Assembly: GCA_003427395.1 (NCBI GenBank)
Contig: BFEA01001135.1
Coordinates: forward strand, 48,972 to 103,201
Length of the DNA stretch: 54,230 bases
DNA from: Chara braunii
Lineage: Eukaryota > Streptophyta > Charophyceae > Charales > Characeae
Reading direction: 5' to 3'
The notes beneath the pieces were generated by a model. It was not told the DNA's origin and made no database searches. It worked only from the letters and a program-made list of their open reading frames with translations. This document shows, piece after piece, positions 21,914-33,153 of this stretch (positions are counted from its first letter, which is position 1; each line of letters opens with the position of its first letter). The position numbers and the translations under genes are program-made.

Positions 21914-22605
21914 AACATTATAAATGGAGAAACGACAGTAAACTAGGACTGGAGGTAGATGAAAACGACTGCGGGTTTCTGAATGGAGCCAGCGGCAAGA
22001 ACGGATACACGGGGGTTGCGTCAAATGTAGTGATAGAAATAGGAAGAGTCAAGGTACGTACGTGTTTTTACGTCATGCCCAGCTTGGACCTTCCAATATT
22101 ACTGGGAAGGTCGTTCCTGTGCAGATCTGAGGAGCTCATTATGAACAAGCACGACGGCACCATGTTCGTTATCCTGTGCGATCCTGCCTGTGGGAACTTT
22201 GAGGTTATCACCTATAGGAATACCGGCCCACACAGCTCGAAGAACAGGCTCAATGCCGGATCCTACACATTCGAGGAATCAGAGAATAGGAGGAGGGAAC
22301 TGGAATGGGAAGAAGGAGAGGATGAGTCAGATGATGAAGAAGCCAAAGGGCTTGTATTAAGTCTGACCAATAACAGTGACGCGGTGAAACTGGTATCGGC
22401 CTATAGGATGGCTGATCCTGACGCAGTCAGGGCACTCGCAGAAAGGATCCAAGACGATCTGGAAGGGGGAAGGGTCGATATCGTTTACAGACCGCCTCCT
22501 TCTTCTCAGATGATAGTGCCGCATGCACCGAATGCTCAAGCTGCCGATCAGCATTTTTTAAGGGAAGGCTCAAGCAGGGCTCCAAAAGGAGGTACAAGAC
22601 GGTAG
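21860..22605 (+). pseudogene. pro: Aspartic protease (pro)
   Basis: WMVDTGAEMNII (DTG at 21896-21904) carries the catalytic Asp triad and is followed by GFLNGASG, then VIEIGRVKVRTCFYVM, then LPILLGRSFL, the typical retropepsin ILG-type end. The DTGA segment lies one frame away from the gag linker, and the later part lies in a third frame, so there are frame changes near 21860-21890 and near 21930. The first could be a programmed gag-pro shift. The tail after the protease core is acidic (EWEEGEDESDDEEAKG) and leads into RT. It would process Gag and Pol. Confidence 0.8.
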
Positions 22606-23732
22606 ATAAGAAAAGCCACCCTGTGCCAGTTCTAGTGAGTCAAGAAGAAGGGGTGTATTATGATCAGGAAAGGGAACTGATACAGCGAATGAGGGAAGGC
22701 ATCCAGAATGGGCCTTGTCGTATCGACGAAGAGACTGAGAAAGAATTGCTAATAGGGGAACCTGGCTTTCTGACAAGGCAAGAGGAGGACTTGGTGAAAG
22801 AACTGATACGCGAAAAACATGGGGCATATGCCTTCAACGATGATCAACGTGGGAGGTTGGATGCGGACAAGATAGAAATGATCCGCATTTATACTGTACC
22901 TCATGAGCCATGGAATGTCCGAGGAGCTAAGTATCCCAACCCCGAAGATCTCAGAAGGGTGGTAGAGTACCTAGATGGGAAGATTCGCACAGATGTGGCA
23001 GGGTACTCCAGTGAACCATATGCCTCTCCCTGGTTCTGTTTTGTAAAGCCAAATGGGGTACTCAGATCGGTGCAAGACCTCCAACGACTAAACGCGGTAA
23101 CTGTAAGGGATGCAAGAGGTTTGCCTAACGCCGACCAGTTGTCAGAAGCTTGTGCAGGTAGGTCGATTGTGTCCCTCATCGACCTCTACTCCGGATACGA
23201 TCAATTTTCCGTCTATCCGGCAGACCGTCCGATCACGGCGATGCACACGCCAAGGGGGCTGGTCCATACGAATGTTGCACCGCAAGGATGAACCAATGCT
23301 GTGGCCATGGTGCAACGAAGCATGATCAGGGTTATGCAGCCAATCAACCCTCAGATCACCGAGCCGTACATAAATGATCTTGAATTTAAGGGCCCGATTG
23401 AGAAGGATGAGTCAGAGGTGGCTCCAGGGGTAAGAAAGTTTGTGTGGGAACATGTTCAAGGGTTAAGAGAAGTCTTATCTCTACTAGAAGATTACAACCT
23501 CACTGCCAGTGGAGTGAAGTCGAGACATTGCGTAAAGGAGGTAACCATTTTAGGATACATTTGCAACGAGCATGGTCGGCACCCTGATAAGAAGAAGACC
23601 AACAAGATCCTGGAATGGTCCACTCCCTTCAGAAATGTAGGAGAAGTTCGAAGATTTTTTGGTACTTGTAGGTTCTGGAGGAGATTCATAGAAAGATTTG
23701 TTAGCAAAATAGTCCGGAAGGATCAGGAATGA
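22606..23732 (+). pseudogene. pol: Reverse transcriptase, catalytic motif altered
   Basis: The Ty3-type RT shows YASPWFCFVKPNGVLRSVQD, then LNAVTVRDARGLPNADQLSE, motif A LIDLYSGYDQF, then HTPRGLVHTNVAPQG. Next comes YINDLEF where YxDD is expected (Asn codon AAT at 23373-23375), then GVRKFVWEHVQGL, TILGYICNEHGRHPD and FGTCRFWRRFI of the thumb. TGA at 23289-23291 replaces the Trp of the usual PQGWTNA, and TGA at 23730-23732 interrupts the connection. The loss of the first motif-C Asp alone would kill polymerisation. Motifs such as RKFVWEH and FFGTC remind me of a Ty3 clade also seen in basidiomycetes; this is from memory and needs a tree. Confidence 0.88.
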
Positions 23733-24581
23733 GAATGGAGAAACCATCAAGAGGAAGTGGTGGAAGAATTGAAGAAGGAGTTCAGAGAGGGAGGTCTGGT
23801 ACTAGGGGTACCGGACTTTGATGCGACTATGGAAAGACCCTTCAGAGTTGAAACTGACGCTGGACCAACCGCCCTGGGAGACATCCTGATCCAGGCAGAC
23901 AGTGAAGGAAAGGAGAGACCGCTGAGGTTTGAAAGCCGAACACTAAACTCAACAGAAAGGAACTACTCGCAGTTCAAAAGAGAAGCCTTGGCGGTCCTGC
24001 ATTGCCTAAGGATCTTTAGGCATTACCTCTTTGGGAGGAGGTTTGTACTCAGGATCGATCCTACGGCACTTGTATACTCGCTCAAGAATTTCTCGCCCTC
24101 AGATTCAACCATAGCCAGATGGCTCATCTATATCTGGATGATCGACTTCCAGTTAGAACGAATCCCTGGGAACAAAAACAGGGCGGATGGCATGAGCAGA
24201 ATTGAGTGGGGAAATCAGGAAGAATCCAATGAAGAAACGCCTCCAGTAGACGGGTTTTTGGACGAAGGGGAAGACATGCAAACTCTCGTAAACTGTTGGT
24301 TCATGTTTGTCGAGGGTAAGGAAATGAGGAGAGGAAATCCGATGTGGCATCCGCCTCCCGAATTTATGAGAGAACCTTCCCTGATACTCACACCATTAGA
24401 GGAGGAGGACTCTTGGGGCGAGAGAAATACGGAATGGATGATGGAGTTGGCTCTGGCAGAGAATTATAGGATAATGGATGAGCCGCGAACGATCGAAGCA
24501 GGAGTCCAACAGACTGACGAACAGGTAGCCATGATGGGAGTACTACCTGACAAATTCACTGTTACAAGTCTAAGCGAATGA
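23733..24581 (+). pseudogene. pol: RNase H domain and linker
   Basis: Same frame as RT after the TGA. Catalytic residues are visible: FRVETDAG, then YSQFKREALAVLHCL, then LRIDPTALVYSL, then GNKNRADGMSRI. WLIYIWMIDFQLERIPG is the usual pre-terminal segment. Downstream lies an acidic linker of about 130 residues toward integrase. The frame ends TGATGA at 24579-24584 and integrase continues one frame away. It degrades RNA of the RNA:DNA hybrid. Confidence 0.85.
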
Positions 24582-24594
24582 TGAAAGAGGAATA

Positions 24595-25980
24595 GTGAAG
24601 GCCGATGAGATAGTTATTGGGGATGATTACGATTTTGATGAAGAGAAGGAAAGAAAGTTCGAACAAGAAGAAATTTCGGAGGAATTCAGGGAAGAGGAGT
24701 ATGATGGGTTCTATTTAGAAATGGGGTTGCTCCTCTCAGGAGATAAAAGAGAGAGAGAAGTGAGTGAGAAGACTCTCAGGATGAGAGACCACTATGTGGT
24801 AAGAGTTGGCCACTTGTTCATCAGGGATAAGAGGGGGCCGCCACGACGTGTCGTGTGCGGAAGGAATCGCCAGATTGACGTAGTAGCTGCGTTGCATGAT
24901 GGGATAGTCGGAGGACATCGGAGTTTCGCAGCTACTTATAAGAAGGCGATGGAGCTCTACTACAGGGAAGGAATGTTTGAGATGACACGAAAATACTGTG
25001 AATCATGCGTGCCCTGTCAAATTCGATCGCCTATCAAGTACAAGGAACCCCTGCATCCTAGATATATAAAGGAGGTAGGGGCGGTTGTTCACCTGGATCT
25101 ACTAGCTATGCCACTAGGTCTTGGAGGATATAACTATATATTCGACGCAAGGGACAACCTTACTGGATTCGTTGATGGCAGGGCGATCACTAACAAGATC
25201 GGGGCAACGCTGACAGATTGCATTAAATAGTATTATCTCAGATATCCGTTCGTATTGGAGTTTACAATGGACAGGGGGTCTGAGTTCACGTGTGGGGAAG
25301 TGAAGGAGCTGCTCAAGGAATTGGGGGTCACAAATAATTATACGACTCGGGCACATCCATAAGCGAATGCACCGGTTGAGAGAGGCCATAACACAATTAC
25401 TAACTTGTTGGCCAAATGGACCAGTGGGAAGCCGAACCTCTGCCCAAAGTTCCTAAGAACAGTGTTCTTTGTGGGGAACATCACTGTAAAGAGGACAACC
25501 GAATATGCACCTGCAACACTCTGGTATGGGCGTCACGCCACATTTCTTATTGAAAGCTTCCTGAAAACTTGGCGCAGACAGGACCTGGAGAACAACTTGA
25601 CTTTGGAGGAACTGCTAGATCTAAGGGCAAGGCAGATCAGCGCCACCGAAGAAAGGGTGCAGGAAGCGGCCATGAACGTTGCAGACAGCAGGGGAAAGGA
25701 TAAGGAAAGGTGGGACAAGCTACCTAGAGTAAGACTCGAACCTCTACAAGTTGGCGAGACATTACTATTCTACAATTCCTCTCTGGAAATGCAGTGGTTG
25801 TGGAAGTTGGACAAACGGTGGGTAGGACCATTCAAAGTCAGGAAGCAGGGACTTCATGGGGCATATGAGCTAGAAGAGATGGATGAGACTCCAAGGAAGG
25901 ACTGGGTCTCAGGATCTAGACTGAAGAAGTTCCGAGTCAGAGAAGAGGTAAGCTCAGCTACGATACGAAAGCTTGGATAG
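24595..25980 (+). pseudogene. int: Integrase with HHCC, DDE and GPF motifs
   Basis: The zinc-binding part shows LHDGIVGGHRSF and YCESCVPCQ (H-H-C-C). The catalytic core shows VVHLDLLAMPLG (D), FTMDRGSEF (D) and ANAPVERGHN (E). The C-terminal part shows DKRWVGPFKVRKQG, the GPY/F module of Ty3 integrases. Two stops lie in one otherwise open frame: TAG 25228-25230, and TAA 25360-25362 where the family has Gln (HPQAN). No chromodomain is seen after the GPF module. The frame ends at 25978-25980. GAG|GTAAGC at 25947/25948, inside the last codons, looks like a good splice donor. Confidence 0.88.
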
Positions 25981-26075
25981 ACTGGGAATGTATTTAGGCA
26001 TGCATATGTATATCAGTGCAGGTATGTACCCAACTGGCCAAGATTATGCTCATACATATATGGATACATACATGC

Positions 26076-26113
<38 letters not shown>

Positions 26114-26346
26114 ATGTGTACATACATGGATGCAAAAGGGTATAAGTGGGGATATGTGTGTATATATATGTATATATATATATATATATAAATATATATA
26201 TGATATATATATATATATATATATGAGTATGTGCGTGTATGGCGTGCCTGATAAGGAGAGCATTGTCAACTTGTGTTTGACAAGGAATATTGCCTTGATG
26301 ATGATCTGACGCTCGTACCTGTCATTGGCTTTTTCTCTATGTGTAG
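25948..26346 (+). other. Candidate intron or spacer between integrase and gag2
   Basis: It is bounded by GTAAGC and by a T-rich CTTTTTCTCTATGTGTAG acceptor. It contains long AT, GT and TATG microsatellites (26078-26225). Removing it would not fuse integrase in frame with gag2 (a TGA follows at once), so the acceptor is more likely joined to the leader donor. Confidence 0.4.
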
Positions 26347-26371
26347 GCGTGACCCCTGGAAAGAAGAGGCC

Positions 26372-28147
26372 ATGGCGCAGAGAGGAGCAGTGGCAGGGCC
26401 CTCTGGACCTACCTTGAGAAAGGGCGGGCAGAGGGGGGATCAGAGAGTCTCAAGGAACCTGGAGGAGTTGCCCATTTACGGGGAAGGAGACAGCCTGCAA
26501 ATTTTTTTGCGAGACCTTGAAGAATACGCATTCAGGAGAGAGTATGGTGACGGGGAGAAGATTGCGAATGTGAGTGGGGCAGGAATGTACAAGAGGAGAA
26601 TTGAAGGAGTGGTGGCAGGGTGCACGAGGTGGAAAGTATGCAAGGAGAGGTTATGGAAGGACATGAGGGTCTTCCCAAGAGACGATGTGGAGGATGACTT
26701 AACGTTTGATGAAACCAATCTGGAGGACTTTATCGAGAGCTTGCAGCTGGCCGCAGAGAGAGGTGAGTGGACCAAGGAGGCAAGGAAGAAACAACTGATC
26801 GCAAGATCAGAAAAGAGTGAAAAGGAGGAAGTTAAAGGAATTGTGGAAGGGAGCCGAACCTGGAAGAGAATAACAGCAGAATTGTGGATAGCCTACACCC
26901 AGGTCAGGCAAGATCAAACAATAAAAGAAAGGCTGCAAGAGAAGGGGCTATGGATTGGAAGAGAGGTGGTTGAGCCACAAGGGAAGGAGGCAGAAGATGA
27001 AGAAGAAGATAATGTGCCTCTGAAGAGATTGAAGAACAAGACGAGGGTCTCCCCCAAGAGCAGCAGCAAGGGATCTGAGCAGGCCGAGGGGGATGAACAG
27101 GAAGAGGAGGAGGCAGCAGAAGGGAGGAAAAAAAACATGGGGGCAAGTATGGTACCAAGAAAGAAGAAACTTGGAAACAGAAGGGCAATTGAGAGTGGAA
27201 GGAAAGAGGTACAAGAAAGGGTGAGTGAAAGGGAGGAAGGAGTGAAGGAAGCTGGAGAGGGAAAGAAGGTCCAGGGAGGAGGCAAGGCACCCAAAGTCAA
27301 GAGAACTGAGGAAGAATGATCAATTGGAGACAGAAAAGGGAAGAGGCAAGTGGGATAAGAAGAAATAAATATAAGAGGGATGCCCAGGTGGAAAAGGTGA
27401 TAAGAGATATGGAAGAGATGGGGGAGGAAATGAAGGGGTTGAAGAAAGGGAAGGAGGAATTACAGAAAGAAGTGAGCCAATTAAGGGCCGCCCTGACTAT
27501 GAGCGATAGAAAATTGGAGAATGAAGCGGCCACGATAGGAAGGATGAAAATAAGGATGGATGGTCTGGGCTCTATGTTCAGTGTGCTAGGGCTGGGCCTG
27601 GACAATGAAATCTCAGAAAGGAAGAAGTTGGAACAAGAGTGGGAGAAAAGGTGGGGAGAGATATTGAAAGGAATGGAGAAATTCAGATTGAGCCAACAGA
27701 GGAAAGAGAAGGAAGCCACAAAGATGGTGGGAAGAAAAAAGGGTGAAGAGAAGAGGGTACAAACTGAGAAGAAGAGAGAAGAGTCTCCTGCACCAGAAAA
27801 GGAAGTAAGTGAGAGTGTGGCTATGCCTCTACCAGGACAAGGCAAAAGGCAAAGGGAATCCAAGTTGGGTTCACCAAAGGGGGCTGAGGATTCAGGCTGA
27901 GACTTCAATCCAGCCAGACATAAGGAGAATCAAGCCTAGCATGGTTGGACAGAGGTGTTTCTTCTGCACTCAGGAAGGGTACCTCAGGGATGAGTGTTCC
28001 ATTCTAGCAATTTATATCAAGGAAGAAAAAGCCAAATATGATAGTCATAAGAGATTGGTGGCCGGCACAGGGCAGACCATTCCCAAGATACCTCAGGGAG
28101 GCAGGGTAACACTTCACAGGATACTGGGACTGCCAGTTGATTTCTAG
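26372..28147 (+). pseudogene. gag2: second gag-like gene downstream of integrase
   Basis: The ATG at 26372 has context GCCATGG and lies 25 bases after the acceptor-like TAG at 26346. The capsid-like region shows LPIYGEGDSLQIFLRDLEEY, then RRIEGVVAGCTRWKVCKERL, then TNLEDFIESLQLAAERGEW. These align in order with gag1 (FPFKGDRVTHWLELLEQ, EVEEVVRKSNNDWTEFKGVC, DDFTTIRAFANTF). A Lys/Glu-rich hinge ends at 27319, whose stop overlaps an ATG (ATGA). A coiled coil of heptad-rich Glu/Lys sequence (27316-27900) follows. One frame further, CFFCTQEGYLRDEC (27956-27997) is a CCHC knuckle with Tyr in place of His. Gag proteins after integrase are not part of ordinary Ty3 maps. It may package or modify the giant RNA; the role is inferred. 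Confidence 0.7.
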
Positions 28148-29713
28148 GTAGGAATAGGTAGATGTTTTGAGTAAACTATGACTTGAATTGGCTTAAAGAC
28201 AGTTATGAGAGAGAGAAAGGTGTAAATTAGAGCAAGTTGGACATGAGAACAGGAGTGAGACAAGTTGCGTGCTTTTCTTCAGTCAGATGAGGAGACTTAG
28301 CATAGGAAGTAGTATAGGAAATGACATGAGAGGTATTTGAGGGATAGTAGAGTGGAGTGGTGATCTGACTCTGTAACATACTTGTATTTATATATATCAT
28401 TCAGGGGGATGAGCTGGTGGACACGACGCACTTGTCACATTGTGTGTGGACCTTTGTCTTTGGTTGAGTCTCTGGTAACCTAAAATCTCCCTTCGTCTAT
28501 CACTACTAAGACTCTGTTGAGATCTAAAGAGGTGATAGAGGAATGGGCGGATCTGTATTTCATGTAAAAGCTTGATGAGTTGTGAAGCTTCAAAAGCTGG
28601 ATTGATTGTACATTTCTTGTTTGAGACCATGCTACGACATGGGGAGACTCCTTTGAGTCTTATCAATTCTGTTGCAGAAATTCTTTGGCAATCTCTATGA
28701 AAGTGATGTTTTATTTTTGTGGATTCTGACAAGCAAAGAGTCCATAAAAGTTTATTTTAAAAATAATGGTTATATATATATGTATATATAAATAATGGTT
28801 ATATATATACAAAATGACCCCGAGGTGCGTGCCTCACCGAGCTATGATCAAAGACTTGGAGGGCACAACCCTTAGTGGTAGCTTGACGAATGCTCAATTT
28901 ATTATCTTCTTTATTTGGTTTATTTAAAAAACATCGTTCATCCACCCCAAGGGTTAACCTGAGGGCATAAATTACCAAGCCTATGGTGAAAAATTGACAT
29001 CGTTGGGACGTAACTCCCAGCGTGGGCTGCTGACCTAGCATAACCAGGGAGCGGACCCTTCGACTATGGCCTCGAAGAGAAACTAGAGGGGAAACCTCCC
29101 CAATGAAGGGATCTATTCAGGTGGATGTCGAAGGGGTCGAGATTAGAAAATTTTAAAGATAGGATGAATATCCCATCGTTGCGCAACCAATGAGGGTAAT
29201 CGCCGATAAGCAACAATGCGGTGGGCCGCAGCTCCAGCCTGATCAGCAGGACTGTGGTGGGTCAGGATGGAGACCGTTGTCCTCCTGTATTAGGCTTCGG
29301 GCCGGTCGACAGACACCTTTGGATTGTAATATCGAGAGTTGAACAACCAAGGTCTCGGTTAAGACCCGCGTTTGACGGGTTGAGTTCGCACGCGGACACC
29401 GACCCTGAAAACAACCAACGAATACCTGGATCAAAGACTAAGGGTGTGGGGGAAGGAAAGGTGCGTTGTCATACTTAACTATTTCATGTATTGTAGTACA
29501 GATCAAGTATCCCCACTTCCAGTCATTATATTTTATGTGGGAGACCCGGGTTAAGATCCCGGCAGTAATAATGAAAAGTAAGGTGACGGCGTCAATCCTG
29601 AAACCACATTTCATTCCAGGATTCGGATTTGACGATTTGCTTGTCGGAAAACACCTTTATTTGCATATAGTTTTTCGAGCGACGGGGACGTCACTTAATG
29701 AGGTCTGGAATAC
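28148..29713 (+). other. 3' untranslated internal region
   Basis: About 1.57 kb without a convincing gene. It holds a short TA/TATG microsatellite (28770-28812) and a T-arm-like GACCCGGGTTAAGATCCCGG near 29546. No purine tract sits directly before the 3' LTR: the last bases read GGTCTGGAATAC. The nearest purine-rich run (GGGGGAAGGAAAGG, about 29448-29461) is about 250 bp away. Confidence 0.6.
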
Positions 29714-32700
29714 TGTCGGACAAAATACCCTTACAAGGGTATCTTGCCATGTCTTTGCATTCGGCACGGTGGCGGCATCAGCTACCATGACGTAGCTGGT
29801 CTGGAACGAGAAGGGTATGCACGCTTGGCGTGACACTGGAAGCAAAATCCTCGGCCACTAAGGCCGGGGCAAGAATCGGTGAGAAATTTCGTTAAGTGTG
29901 TGCGCGCGTTACTATAACGCGCGCCGTGATGATTAGGTTCAGTAATGATACCCCTTGACAGAAGAGGTCGAAGGGTCAGTTGGGTTAATATTGTGTCAGG
30001 TAGATCTACGACATGCACTGGGACTTGGTCTGGGACCTATCTGTCTACTGGTACTAGGGGTTTAAAAATTTTCAACTTCCTGCCTCCGAGTCAAGTACCC
30101 GCCACATTACCTGTACTTGGTGTAGTACCTGCCTACCCGCCACTTGGGTGATTACCCCGCTGCGACCCTTAATGCCGCAGCCACGGTTAAGTACCGGCCC
30201 TTCGGGCCTTCCGATAAAAGTACGTGCCTTACGGGTCACGCCCGTGCTCAAGGCAACATGCATTCAGATAGGCACGCAGATTAGCAAGCGTGCACGTTAG
30301 CACGGGCTAGAATGGGCTCAGGCCATTGGTTGGACTGAGCGCCGTTACTTTATATATACTAGAACTACTCCTTTTCTACTCGAAGTGGGAGCTAGCTCTA
30401 TAGGTTTCAGTACATAATTGATATGCGGGGGATCTGGGGATCAAGGCCCGCCGCCCTCCGAGCTAGCTCCCTTTTTGACAGGGAGCTCTACTTTTCGTTT
30501 TGCCTAGGTTTGAAAGGTTGTGACTCGAACCCGCGACCTCTATCAAGAAGTAGTAGCGGTAGTTGCCTCGTTGGAACGAGATACTGCCCTTGACAGTTAA
30601 TGGTAACCCTTGTTAGATTCGTTCATTTCTTTTCTTTCTTATTAATTTATTTTATTTAGGGGGTTAGATTCGTTTCTTTTTGTTTTATTAGTTATTATTC
30701 ATTTTCTCGTTTTGCCCGTAACTTCTACTTCCCTGATTCGTGCGAGTGAAACTATACCCAAAAACTGGGATGATTCATCCGAAGAGGGGAAAGGGGTCTG
30801 GCCATCCCTACCGTACCGCATCTATCTATAGCGCAGGGGTCCCTTCGTAGGAGAGAGAGCGAGCCACCGCGAGATCTCGCAGAGGCAAGATCAGGAATCG
30901 GCCGCGCGAGAGCTAGGGAGAACGCTGAGAGGCGGTGGAACACGAGGAAGCCGGGAAAGACAAACGTGTAAGGAGAGAAGAACCACGAGAGAGAAGGGTG
31001 GGGAAAGTGAAGGAAGGAGAAGGTGGTCGCACGTGAGAGAGAAGGAGAAGAGAAAGATAGAAGGAGAGAAAAGAGGAGAAGGAGGGGGGAGAAGGTGAGA
31101 AGAAGTGGAAGGGAAAGGCTCACCTGGTCAAACGACGACGACGGGTTGCCGAAAATAACAGTAACAACGATGAAGATGGCTGCTAAAGCCAACGGCTCCA
31201 ACGGTGACTCGACGACGACGGGAAGCGAGAGGAAGAACGGGTAAGTCGCGACCAATCCCGGTGCTTCCATCAATAAAATAAACAAATAAATAAATAAAAT
31301 CGAATAAATGCTTCCACATTTAAGGGGAAGATTCATTCCGTTCTTATTCATGCCCTCCATAGTAAGAGTGTGGACGTGTATGTGTATGTGTGAACGGAAG
31401 AAGTACAAGGTGTGTGAGGCAGAAAGAGAGATCGAGTTCTTCTTCTTCCTCTTCTCAGTCCACCTTCTTCATCTCACCTCTCATCGCCTGACTTCTCAGT
31501 ATCGATAGACTACGACGAGAGAAAAAGGGAGTTGTGACTTGAGATTTGACGACATTGGATCCAGACTAGACAAGGGAATTCAAACATTTTGACGAGGGAC
31601 TATTTGGGGTTGTGCCGAAGAGATGATGTCGATGAAAATTCCATCTTCCCCTCTTCTTCGTCTGGTATGGTCAGGGCTGGCGCAGTCTTCCTGTGTAAGA
31701 CGCCAGACCCCTTTACACCGTGGAATAATGATGATAATGTGTGTTCGAGGCTGCATCGCAACATTGATAGTTCGGATCATTGGTATCCAAGTCTCCCACT
31801 ATGCTATCTCATACTGTGCATGAGAGATCGGCTTTTGATCTGGTATGCACCTTTACTGTATAAGAGAGAGGGGAAACTGAGAAAAGGGGGAGAGATCGAG
31901 TAAGAAGAGAGATTGGGAAGGGGAGGAGAGATCGCGTAAGAAGAAAGATTGAGAAGGGGAGGAGAGATCGAGAAGGAGATGAGAAAGAGATTAAAAGAGA
32001 GAGAAACGTATATATATTTCGCGCCTCGGGCTCCTGTTGCCACGATCTGGACACATGAAAACGCCACCGAACATGCATGACGAAGAAAGAGAGAGAGAGA
32101 TTCTTGTTAGTTGGTGATCATCACTGTCACCATCGTGGAAAAGTCCAATACGACTGTATCTGACTATAAAGGTAGTTAGAATACATCTATTATGACTTAT
32201 TACTGTTATTACTAATATTGTTATTATCTCTACTATTATTATTGATTTTTATATTTTAGTTATTGATATGGATAGACTGTCGTAGTTATCGATCTTGAAC
32301 AAAGAATGCCTAGTAAAACGCGCTGATTGCGTCCCTCGCCTTTGTACACGCCGACGTCGCTCCTACCAATTGAATGATCCGGTGAGGTGTCTAGATTGCG
32401 GTGATCTCGGCGGGTTTGCCGCTAGGGAGCGTGGTCGAAAGGCATCAACTAGCTACAACGACGATATGGAAAGGAGACAGGTAAGACTTCTTCCCCGCTA
32501 CTAACCTGCGCTACTACCATCGATATGAACTGAATAGACATAACACTAGAACATGAATATATACATTATTATATTGTGCATGTATGTACGAGAGAGAGAA
32601 AGAGCTTGGTGACATTTGGATCCAGACTTGACATGGGACTTCAGGCATTTTGAAGAGGGATCATTTGGGATTGGTAATGAGACTTGGTGGTGACGATATT

Positions 32701-33121
32701 CCCACCTTTTTCCCTCTTCTGCATCTGATCCCTTCTTCTTCATCTATGAATGGCGAGGACTGGCGCATCGACCTGTGTAAGCGTCAGACCCCTTCACACC
32801 AGGAACGATGATGATGTGTAGTGATTGCTCGGATCATTGGTATCTAAGTATCTCGCTACGCTACCTTGTACTTTGTATGAGAGGTAGGTGCTTGTCCTGG
32901 TCTGCACCTTTATAGAACGCAACGGCGTGTGTGTGTGAGAAAGAGCTAGAGAGAGAATGACTGACTATCAACTCCGAGTACAACGCGCCCCAGTGATGCT
33001 GCATCGGGTCAAAAAGATAGCTTGCATACATTCTATTTGGCAGGGGTCATCTCTGTGCAATAGGGAGAGAAAAGAGGGATTGAAGAGAAGAAGGGAGAGA
33101 GATCGGAGAGAGAAAGAGATA

Positions 33122-33153
<32 letters not shown>

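Noticed and set aside
21431-22024. Long minus-strand frame opposite gag1/pro
   Set aside because: It is the Ser/Leu-rich shadow of the acidic/basic plus-strand coding region, which carries the recognisable motifs.
25948-26346. Intron that fuses integrase to gag2
   Set aside because: Joining 25947 to 26347 puts a TGA directly after the junction in the integrase frame.
26904-27300. Minus-strand Pro/Leu/Ser-rich frames opposite gag2
   Set aside because: They are the shadow of Lys/Glu-rich purine sequence on the plus strand.
28148-29713. An env-like gene after integrase
   Set aside because: No signal peptide, membrane segment or Cys-rich ectodomain is visible. The only gene after integrase is gag-like.
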